The notes under the pieces were generated by a model. That model was not told where the DNA came from, searched no databases, and saw nothing but the letters and a program-made list of their open reading frames with translations. From Bifidobacterium sp. (GTDB lineage: Bacteria > Actinomycetota > Actinomycetes > Actinomycetales > Bifidobacteriaceae): 64,000 nt of DNA. The stretch is from the NCBI GenBank assembly GCA_022640915.1, contig JALCCT010000005.1:62001-126000 (forward strand), in the 5' to 3' direction. Of this stretch, positions 41,676-51,800 are shown piece by piece (position 1 is the stretch's first letter; every line of letters begins with the position of its first letter). The position numbers were made by a program, and so were the translations under genes.

Positions 41676-42116
41676 TCAGCCCTTGATTGCCTTCTTGCGG
41701 CCGCGCTGCTTCATGGTGCCAGATACGGCATTCGCCGCATTAAAGACGACGACTTTGCCACTCTCATCGAGCTCGCCCGCCGCCGTCTGGTAAAAGACCT
41801 CTCCTTCCGCGGCCTGCTTGAGCGTGAAGAACTTGCCGATTGTGTCGACAAGCGTCTCGTTGTTCACCGTCACCGACGAGGCCTGCTTGCCCTCAGGCTT
41901 GCTGAACTTCACAGCGTTGGCTTCGCGGCCCGTGCACGCCTGGAGTGCGACCTGCTTGTTTTTCTCGTTGATCAGCACTTTGACATACGCTGGGTAGCCG
42001 AGCGCACTCGCAGTCGCCTTGTTGAACCTGATCCTGGAAGCCATCACCGTCATAGTGAGATTGCCTGTAGGCTTCGTAATAGCCACTTCCTCAAATCCTT
42101 GAAGAGTCATGTTCAA
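41676..42116 (-). CDS. Hypothetical 146-aa protein with basic C-terminus
   Basis: Intact ORF MNMTLQGFEEVAITKPTGNLTMTVMASRIRFNK...; upstream AT-rich region; no family recognised. Confidence 0.65.
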   Translation of the reverse strand: MNMTLQGFEEVAITKPTGNLTMTVMASRIRFNKATASALGYPAYVKVLINEKNKQVALQACTGREANAVKFSKPEGKQASSVTVNNETLVDTIGKFFTLKQAAEGEVFYQTAAGELDESGKVVVFNAANAVSGTMKQRGRKKAIKG

Positions 42117-42391
42117 ATTTTCCTTACTCTTTCTTTGTCGCTATACACATTGAATCATTATGCCGATATTTAGCATACGATTACTCGTGACTGATTTATT
42201 CATTTATATAACATCAATCACTATACTATAGTAATCATTCATTGGCACGCATAAATCCATTTTGATTATTCGTCATTATGCAACTGTTTTAAAAGTTAAT
42301 TGAGAACGGGGAGCAGATGCTATTGGTTCATGGCGAGCACACCACCCACGGCCGAGCGCCACAGCCCGCGCGCCCTGAACATCCGGACCCA

Positions 42392-43429
<1,038 letters not shown>

Positions 43430-43670
43430 CTAAATCCCGTAACAACTCTGGACTGCATGCTCACATACACGACAACCGTAGCTTATTTTCGACCAGCAAT
43501 ACGCTCATCCGTCACGTGCGTTCAGCGATCGGCCTTCGACCACGACGGTTAGCGCAGAACCATCCGATACCGCGACCCCGGCACCGAGTCAACTACAGTG
43601 TCGCAATGATTCCTGAACCTGCCCAATCTCGCCGGCCGTATCTTCAAAGCGGAAAAAGTCCCGTGCGAAC

Positions 43671-44795
43671 TCATGCGTTAGCAGCAACTCCGTGGATCAG
43701 ATAATCGCGGCATATCCTGACAATGCGCTCGGCGGCATGACCGTCGCCATAGGGGTTGTTCGCCGTCGCCATAGCACGGTATTTTTGGGGGTCATTCAGC
43801 AGCTCTACCATGGCCGCTTTCACGGCCGAGGTCTTGGTCCCCACCAGTTTCAAGGTACCTGCGGCAACGCCTTCGGGCCGTTCGGTCGAATCACGCAGCA
43901 CCAGCACCGGCTTATTCAGCGAAGGAGCCTCCTCCTGCACGCCGCCGGAATCCGTCATGATGAAGAAGCTACGCGCTGCAAGCCCTTGGAAATCAACGGC
44001 GTCCAGGGGATCAATGAGATGGATGCCCTCGACGCCATCGAAGATCTCATGGGCAATCGCCTGCACGCGCGGGCTGAGATGCACGGGATAGATGACGTCG
44101 AGTCCGGGCGTATTGAGAACGACCTCTTTGATCGCGGCAAATACGTCACGCATCGGCTGTCCCTGGTTCTCCCGGCGATGCATGGTGAGCAGAATGAACC
44201 GGTGGCCCTGCGCAATCGTTGCCAGAACATCATGATGGTAATCGGCTCGAACGGTGGTGCGCAACGCGTCGATCGCCGTGTTCCCCGTGATGAAGACCCG
44301 GGATTCAGGATGATGCTCCTTGAGCAGATTGTTCTTGCTGAGTTGGGTTGGCGCGAAATACAAGTCTGCTATGTCATCCGTCATCATGCGGTTCATTTCC
44401 TCGGGATACGGTGAATGCGTGTCCCAGGTTCGAAGTCCCGCTTCGACGTGGCCCACGGGTATGCGATGGTAGAAGGCGCTGAGAGCCGCCGCCATTGTGG
44501 TGGTGGTATCGCCATGGACCAATACCAGATCGGGGCGTTCCTCAGTCAGAATCTCATCGAGACCGAGGATGACTCTGCTCGTGATTTCGGAAAGAGTCTG
44601 TTGCTTTCCCATGATCTTGAGGTCATAATCAGGATGAATGTCGAAGATATCCAACACCTGCTGCAGCATTGTACGATGTTGCCCGGTCACCACAATAACG
44701 GGAACCATACTTGGATCAGCCGCGATCTGCTTGATGACCGGAGCCATTTTGATTGCTTCTGGTCTGGTGCCAAAGATGGTCATTATTCTCAACAT
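43671..44795 (-). CDS. wecB: UDP-N-acetylglucosamine 2-epimerase (non-hydrolysing)
   Basis: FGTRPEAIKMAPVI, VTGQHRTML, VHGDTTTTMAAALSAFYHRIPVGHVEAGLRT, DSGGVQEEAPSL. Confidence 0.94.
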   Translation of the reverse strand: MLRIMTIFGTRPEAIKMAPVIKQIAADPSMVPVIVVTGQHRTMLQQVLDIFDIHPDYDLKIMGKQQTLSEITSRVILGLDEILTEERPDLVLVHGDTTTTMAAALSAFYHRIPVGHVEAGLRTWDTHSPYPEEMNRMMTDDIADLYFAPTQLSKNNLLKEHHPESRVFITGNTAIDALRTTVRADYHHDVLATIAQGHRFILLTMHRRENQGQPMRDVFAAIKEVVLNTPGLDVIYPVHLSPRVQAIAHEIFDGVEGIHLIDPLDAVDFQGLAARSFFIMTDSGGVQEEAPSLNKPVLVLRDSTERPEGVAAGTLKLVGTKTSAVKAAMVELLNDPQKYRAMATANNPYGDGHAAERIVRICRDYLIHGVAANA

Positions 44796-45935
44796 TTAAT
44801 GTATTCCCTCCATCGCCGCCATGGTGGTTAATGTGGCATCGTAATAACCGGTCGCACGCGGTGATTGCATAAGAATTCGCTGTTTGTTCGCCAGAATGCG
44901 GCCATAACTCCCTCGCTGGCCTCTACTCGCCGCATATACCAACGGGGCTAGGAAACTGTTCGACTGATAGGAGTTGAGGCGCCGACCGGCAAGTGAGTAG
45001 CCGGCGGTGATGACGTCCTGACGCTCGAAGAAACGCAAGAGTCTGCGTGACACCCGTTCCGCTCGTGGATCGCCACTCGACGCCAGCACCATAGGCACCC
45101 GACAAGCATTGGACGAATAATCGCCGTCGTATTGCGATGCCACCGTCTTGCCCTGCACCGCACGCGCATGCCCCTCAGCCAGCCAGGCGAAATCAGGAAC
45201 CAGCCCCGTGTCGTGCTCATTGCTCAGCTCTACCATACGGTTCAGCATCACGTTCTTTACGGTCAACCAACGCCCATCACGAGTAAAGTCATAAAACGCA
45301 TCGAAGAACGCCGGGATGACGTCAGAGGTACGCATCAGAGTATGGAATGGCGAGCCCTCGTTGGCCCAATCGCCGACGGTCAGCGCCTGGGTCGCATCGT
45401 TGTATTCATATCTCAGGATGTCGGCTGTCAAGCGCCGTTCAATCGTGCCGTAGTACGACGAGCGTTGCGGCCAGACCTTGGCGGCCTGATGAAGTCCGAA
45501 CGCGATATAGAGGTCACCGTCGGTCGCGCTATTGTCTTCGCTGACCCATCGCTGCCCACTCCTGTATTGGCGCCATCGCATCAGATATGTCGGAACATCA
45601 CGCCGATCTCCAACAGCGTCGCGATGCGCGAGATAATAGTTCAGCAGACCATCGAAGTCCTTCTGCTGCGCCCAATCATGAGACCCCGCCAGCGCGGTGA
45701 TATAGAGCCCATATCCTTGACCTTCCGAAAGCGCCACCGGATTGGTTTTATCCACACTTGTATTGACGAAGGCGCGCTGCTTATTCTCCCACACCACATA
45801 GTTCTCCCGCCATTGCCTATACTGTGTGCGCTGGGCACTGGGAAGACTACTGGCACGCACGAACCACATCACGACGACATAAACGACCACCACCAGCACC
45901 GCAATTGCCCAGCGGAATTTGACGCGTTTCACCAC
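44796..45935 (-). CDS. GH8-like secreted/membrane-anchored glycoside hydrolase
   Basis: N-terminal TM; LSEGQGYGLYITAL, SATDGDLYIAFGL and NEGSPFH resemble GH8 endoglucanases (BcsZ type). Confidence 0.8.
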   Translation of the reverse strand: MVKRVKFRWAIAVLVVVVYVVVMWFVRASSLPSAQRTQYRQWRENYVVWENKQRAFVNTSVDKTNPVALSEGQGYGLYITALAGSHDWAQQKDFDGLLNYYLAHRDAVGDRRDVPTYLMRWRQYRSGQRWVSEDNSATDGDLYIAFGLHQAAKVWPQRSSYYGTIERRLTADILRYEYNDATQALTVGDWANEGSPFHTLMRTSDVIPAFFDAFYDFTRDGRWLTVKNVMLNRMVELSNEHDTGLVPDFAWLAEGHARAVQGKTVASQYDGDYSSNACRVPMVLASSGDPRAERVSRRLLRFFERQDVITAGYSLAGRRLNSYQSNSFLAPLVYAASRGQRGSYGRILANKQRILMQSPRATGYYDATLTTMAAMEGIH

Positions 45936-45946
45936 TCGATCCCCCT

Positions 45947-47266
45947 TCAGTTATCGAACCGTTTGGTCTTCACCCAGACGCTCCCGTTTCGATGCAGCAC
46001 CGCGTCGAGGAATACGGAAGCTACCGCATGAATGGAGACAAGAATGAAAAGCTGCGAATAGGTGAAATATGAGGCCAAACCTATCCAGATCTGTTCAGTG
46101 GTGGCCTGCCCGAACTGCGTGGACATCGCAAAGAAAATCTGCAACACATATAGGATGATCATTAGCATCCAGTTCAATAGCAGAATCTGCATGATCGAAC
46201 TATTACCATCGCCAAAGGTGAAGGGGATGGACAGATTGTGGTCGAACAGCCTCGCAATCAGCACGCAGATATTTGTAAGAAAGATGATGTTTGATAGGAT
46301 GATGGCCGCATCGAACCAGAAAAACGTGGCTGAGTAGTACAGCACTTCAAGTTTGACCCGCCAATTGCTGGGCCTAAATAGCAGCCTGGCATTGTGGATG
46401 ACCACCTGATAGTTTCCCTTGGCCCACCGCAGCCGCTGAAAGTAGTAATCGCGGAGGCGCTCGGGCTCCTGTTGGAAGGCCTCGGAATTATAGGCCAGGG
46501 CGATGAGTTTCCCGCTTTGCATGATCTTAAAGGAGATGTCGGTGTCCTCCGTAAGTGCGCCGTTGCTCCAGCCGCCTATCGATTTCGCGAAGTCTGTATT
46601 GATGATGAAATTCGTGCCAGGTATACGTCCGATCTTGAACATATGCCAGATGGCGCAATGCTGAATCCGCTGGGTGACGACGATCTCCTGGTTGATGCAC
46701 CGGGTGAGGAAATTCTGCCTGGCGTTTCGGGTCTTGTTCCTGCCGAATACCGCCATATACTTGAAAGGATTCGCAATCGCCTCTCTGACCAAGAAATACA
46801 ACGCGTTTCTTTCCGGCATCGCGTCCGCGTCGTACACACCTAAGTAATCGCCGTGGGCGATGGCGAGCGCATCGTTCAGCACCCCCGCCTTGCCGCCGCT
46901 TCCAGTTCTTTCGATGAGGCGCACATTCCGGTCGCGGTATTGTGGCAGCTCGGCGACGCTGCGCATCTCCCGAGCCGTATGGTCATTGCAGTTGTCGGCG
47001 AACAGCAATATCTCGACCCGATCCGCAGGGTAATGAAGATTCATAATAGCCCGCACCGTCTGGGCGATCACAATTTCCTCATTGTGCGCTGGCACGACAA
47101 TGGTTACCGTCGGATATGAGGGCAACGGCGTGATATGCACGAGTTTCTGGCTGCGTCGCAGCCAGAAATGGATAGCACCGCCAAGCGTCGTCAACGACAC
47201 CAGCAGCGATAGCCAAATTAGGACCAACGTGACGATCATCGTAATCTCTGCAGCCACTATTCCCAT
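45947..47266 (-). CDS. Processive membrane GT2 glycosyltransferase (BcsA/PgaC-like)
   Basis: TIVVPAHNEEIVIAQTV, YDADAMPERNAL, TEDTDISFKI, QRLRWAKGN (QxxRW); C-terminal TM helices; no PilZ-like tail. Confidence 0.9.
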   Translation of the reverse strand: MGIVAAEITMIVTLVLIWLSLLVSLTTLGGAIHFWLRRSQKLVHITPLPSYPTVTIVVPAHNEEIVIAQTVRAIMNLHYPADRVEILLFADNCNDHTAREMRSVAELPQYRDRNVRLIERTGSGGKAGVLNDALAIAHGDYLGVYDADAMPERNALYFLVREAIANPFKYMAVFGRNKTRNARQNFLTRCINQEIVVTQRIQHCAIWHMFKIGRIPGTNFIINTDFAKSIGGWSNGALTEDTDISFKIMQSGKLIALAYNSEAFQQEPERLRDYYFQRLRWAKGNYQVVIHNARLLFRPSNWRVKLEVLYYSATFFWFDAAIILSNIIFLTNICVLIARLFDHNLSIPFTFGDGNSSIMQILLLNWMLMIILYVLQIFFAMSTQFGQATTEQIWIGLASYFTYSQLFILVSIHAVASVFLDAVLHRNGSVWVKTKRFDN

Positions 47267-47442
47267 GCCTCCTCGTCATCGGCCGCGTAGCCCTCATCGA
47301 TTCTCTTCTGCTCTAAGGTTGTCCGTTCCACGCGAAAGTACGTTATCCACAGGCATACGAAGACCACGACGACGGCAACGGCAAAAAACACCGTGATAAC
47401 GACCGACACCCACCAAAACACAGTAATCACGGAATCTGTCAC
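47257..47442 (-). CDS. Small (61 aa) single-pass membrane protein of the exopolysaccharide cluster
   Basis: Hydrophobic VFWWVSVVITVFFAVAVVVVFVCLWITYF then acidic tail; GTG start overlaps the upstream stop (gtga) and its end overlaps the GT2 start. Confidence 0.7.
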   Translation of the reverse strand: MTDSVITVFWWVSVVITVFFAVAVVVVFVCLWITYFRVERTTLEQKRIDEGYAADDEEAWE

Positions 47443-48347
47443 CCCTTCAGGTATTCCACCACGAGATCGGTCTCCATCTCACGCTGCAGACGACGGGTAG
47501 CGTCCTTCAAAGTCGGGAAATCGTTGACATTGGAGTGATCAATCCTCAGGCTCCCCCATTTGAATTGAGGGGTCGTCCCCAACAGAACGCTCCCATTCAG
47601 ATGCTTCCTCGTCATGACGTTGCGCGCCTCGTACGTTTCCTCTGGCACCAGATGCGAGATAATGAGGAACGTGCCGTCATCAAGGTAATACAAGGATTCG
47701 GAAGGCAGACGGTCATCCTTGAGCACCTGAGCGATGTCATGCAGCTCCTGACTGTACTCATTTTCATGGAATTGCCTGAACTGCGCGCTGTTAGCCCAGT
47801 GAATGGCGGCTACATTGCACCACAGCGCACCATCCAGATCATTGCGGATGAATCTGATGACCTTTTCATACATCTTCTCCGCATTGTAGAGCTTCTGGAA
47901 CTTCGTCACCGGATCGTAGTGACGGCTATAGCGTTCGATATCGCGTCTATTGAATCTGGCCCAGCCGAATCTGATCAGCACATAGCGATCAATCGACATC
48001 AGACCGGCGCTTGCAGGGGCAACGGCGAGCAGAATGAGCTTCGACGAAAACGGCATCGGGACATCACCCAACACCAGTATGGCGGCGCCTAACGCTGTAA
48101 GCAGGATGAGAATCCACGAGGTGAGCACGCTGGGAAGCATGGCGGCCAGAGCCAAACCGATGAAAAGCAGAACTATTGCCGGGTTCGAGATTCCTGGCGC
48201 ATACATATTAATGCAATACCCGACGATTGCGATGGCTAAAAACGTGCCAAGCAGAGTCAAGAGACCCGAAATAATGACGTGGCGGTTGCCCAACAACATT
48301 TCCTTTCGCGCATGGAGTTTTACATCCGAACACATGGTGATGCCCAA
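47439..48347 (-). CDS. Multi-TM protein with degenerate GGDEF-like C-terminal domain
   Basis: About 4 TM helices, then YDPVTKFQKLYNAEKMYEKV (DxLTxLxN-like) and SESLYYLDDGTFLIIS at the GGDEF position. Confidence 0.6.
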   Translation of the reverse strand: MGITMCSDVKLHARKEMLLGNRHVIISGLLTLLGTFLAIAIVGYCINMYAPGISNPAIVLLFIGLALAAMLPSVLTSWILILLTALGAAILVLGDVPMPFSSKLILLAVAPASAGLMSIDRYVLIRFGWARFNRRDIERYSRHYDPVTKFQKLYNAEKMYEKVIRFIRNDLDGALWCNVAAIHWANSAQFRQFHENEYSQELHDIAQVLKDDRLPSESLYYLDDGTFLIISHLVPEETYEARNVMTRKHLNGSVLLGTTPQFKWGSLRIDHSNVNDFPTLKDATRRLQREMETDLVVEYLKG

Positions 48348-48807
48348 TACGCGGCTACCTTAATTCAGGAAAAACTCTCTGGAGCATGCAGCGCACCATC
48401 GGCCCACATGCTTTGACAGATACGGTACGATCACCGGGATGTAATCTACTCCATTTGCGGGACTTGAAAGGAATGCGCGCCTCTTTATCGCAATCCGGCA
48501 ACCTGGACCTAGCTCTATCCAGCTACTTTCAGAGGCAGGAGACGATAGAAAACTACGGCTCCGTGGCGATCCCAAGATCCCCCACCATGCCCTCAAAGTC
48601 CTTGGCTCCCGACGTGTAATGGGCGCTCGAGCCAGCGAATATCTTGACCATCCGATTCACCTGCTCGCTATATCTCCTTAGCCATGATCCCGCCTTCTTT
48701 ACATCTGGGGGACATAGGAAGCACAATCCAATCGGTTTCAGATCGCTCCTTCACTGGAGGATTCGATTCGTGATTGTGTCCGGTTATGAGGTGAAAAGAA
48801 TGGAAAC

Positions 48808-48838
48808 CGGGGCGGCATCCGCTTGCGGAACCGCCCCG
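48808..48838 (-). terminator. Terminator-like hairpin downstream of galactanase gene
   Basis: cggggcgg(catccgcttgcggaa)ccgccccg, inner tccg/cgga extends stem. Confidence 0.65.
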
Positions 48839-48847
48839 ATCATGGGG

Positions 48848-51800
48848 TCAGACCTTGCGCTTGCGCCAGACCTCTATGCCAATGCCGGTGGCGGCGAGCG
48901 CGACCGCAACAGTGCCGAGGCTGAGCACAGCGGCGCCAGTGTTCGACAGAACCGTGCCGGCTGTGTCGCCAGAACCAGGCTTATTTTGATCGACATGCGT
49001 CTGCTCGGCCTGCTCAGACTGCTCAGGCTGCTCAATCTGCCGCTCTTCAAGATTGCTGACGGCCTCGTTGAGCTTTGCGGCGGCGGCATCGACCTGGTCT
49101 TGTGTGACGCCGGCGTCGTTGCAAACACCCTGTGCCTCGGCGAGCACGGACTGCAGCCTGGTCACGGATTCCTCGGTGTACTTCGACGCCTCATTGAGCC
49201 TGTCTTTGGCCATGTTGATCGCCTGTTTCAGCCCGTTCTTCTTCACGGTCGGCTTCGGTTTCTCCTTGGCCGTCACCGTAATCTTGCGCGTGGCCTTGGC
49301 TATGTTGCCGGCTTTGTCGGCAACCGTGTAGGTCAAGGTGTAGTCACCGGGAGTCGAAGTGTCAACCGTGCCGGAGGCCTTGATGGAGCTGGTTACATCG
49401 CCGTCCACATCGTCTATGGCACTCACGCCGGCAAGCAGAGCGAACGTGGTGTTCTGCCCAATCGCCATGTCGTCCACGCCGGAGAACACCGGTGCGGTCT
49501 TATCCTCGGCGGGCGGCACCACCGGGCGCTCTTTGAGCCTTGAGATGGCGTTATCGAGCTGAGCAGAGGCCACGTCGATAGACGCCTGGGAAGCATCACC
49601 AGTGGCGTCCTTGTACTTACACACACGCTTGGCATGATTCAGCGCAGTTGTCACGTTCGCAAAGGTTTCGGCAGTGTACTGGGAGTAGTCCAATGCCTCG
49701 CCCTCAGCGATAGCCGCATTGAGCTCTGTCTTGCTGACCGAATGGCGTACATATTGAGCGGATTCACTGGGAGCACCGGATGGCAGTAGTGTGAAGTTGT
49801 CGAGTGACCCCCAGTCGCCGCCCTTGGTCGAGTTGATCTCGAATCCGATGACGGCGGAGCCGGAGTCGTCAGTAGTGAACTCCAATGCGGTCCTAGCGAG
49901 CTTCTGCCAACCGCTGGCGGGAATCGCGGCCGAGGCCGTGTTCTCGCCGACTTTAGCAGTCAGCTGGTAGATAGTGCCGGCTGCGGTCTGCGCGTAGGAG
50001 TCGACAGTCAGCGTGTACCCGGTGTTCGCTTTAAGCCCAGTGACGGTTTGTTTGGCGGAACCGGCGAACGCTCCTTTGTTCCAGAAGTTGATGGACTTCG
50101 TATCGGCGGGCAGCGCGTTATTGGTCTTGTCGACCCACACCCCGGCGATTTTGCCGTCGTCGCCCTTCGTTACGGAGGTCTCGACCTTCCATGCGGTGTG
50201 ATCACCCTCGAAATCGCCGTCTGCGAGCGCATTGGTGACGGCTTCGTCGGCAGCGGTGGCACCTGTCTTCAAATACTTGTAGGTGTCGAGTGAGGCAAGC
50301 GCATAGCCGTCCTTGTCGAACAAGGCTTGGTTGTCCACGCCGGAGCCGCCCCAACCGTTGTTGGCCGCGCCCGAGTCGTATTCCTCGGCGTACTTGGTGG
50401 CCCAGCCGGCGCCAGTGGTATTCCACACGTAATCGTTGCCGCTCTCGTGCCGACCGTCAGGGGTGACGGGAAGCCACGAGTTCTCCCACCAGAACATGCC
50501 AAGGCCGGCATTGCCGTCGACGGTGTTGACGGCGTTGGCGACGTCGCGAATAGCATCGGCCTGGCCCTGCACACTCACGTCGTACTTGCAGGTCACACCG
50601 TTGCAGCTGGTAACCATGTTCGCACCGTCCGGGTCATCGAAGGTGTAGGCCCACGAAGTCTCCGCCACCATGACTTTCTTATGGTAGGTGTTGGCTACGT
50701 AGTTGAGCTTCTCGATGAGATTATCAGTGGTGCCATGCCAGAATGGATAGTACGAGGAAGCGAACACGTCGTAATCTACGTTGTTCTTAGCGAGTCTGTC
50801 AGCGAACCCGGTGAAGTTTCCCTTCTCAGGATTCGCGTAATGCATGGCCACCAACGCATTGGGCAAGACGTCGCGCACCGCTGCAGATCCGGCTTTGAGC
50901 AGCGTGAAGTAGTTCGCGGATCCCGCCTTCTCGCCGGCAGTGCCACCGTTGATCTCGTTGCCGACTTGGACCATGCCGACGTTCACACCAGCGTTCTTGA
51001 ATGAGGTCAGCGCGTCCTTAGTATAGTCGGACAAGGCGGTGGCCTTCTCATCGACGGTCATCCTCGCCCAATCCTTCGGCACCTTGTACTTGCCAGGATC
51101 GGCCCAGAAGTCAGAGTAGTGGAAGTCGACAAGCACCTTCATGCCTACAGCAGTAGCACGTTTGCCGATCTCGACAGCAGTGGCGGCGTCCGTGTTGCCG
51201 GCACCATACGGCTGACCGGATTCGGTATAGGGCTTGTTCCATACCCGCACCCGCACCCAGTTGGTGCCGGCATCATGGGCAATCTTAAACACATCGCCCA
51301 CGTTGCCGTCCGCGTCCTTAAACTTGACCCCAGCCTTTTCCAGCGCCAGTGCGCTCGACATATCGGCGCCACGAATAAAATTGTCGGAGATGCCGTCGAT
51401 TTTCTTGACGTTTACGCCTCCCTTAACAGGTGTGTTCGGGTCAGTGGGTGTTACATCACCGGTACGAACAAGCGTGATGTCATCAACGTTAAGCCACTGC
51501 TTGCCAGGTACGCCGTTGGCATTCAAAGAGACTGTTGCCCTGCCGCCGGTAATCTGAATGCCTTCGAGCTTGAGGGTGCCGAATGTCGTCCCGTTATAAC
51601 CTTCCGTCTTGGTCACATCGACCGCAGACTTGGCCGCGCCAGATACAACGGTGAGGTCTGCCTTGCCGGGTTCGACGTTGCCCCGCAGGTCCGCAGTCAA
51701 CGCGTAGGTGCCGTCTGGTAGCGTAGCGCTGCCATTCTTCCCAGCCTCGATGTTCTGCGAGAAGCTGCCGGTGTAGTCGGTACCCTTGTAGACGTTGAGG

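Noticed and set aside
47439-48347. Active diguanylate cyclase
   Set aside because: The GGDEF position reads LDDGTF and no I-site is visible.
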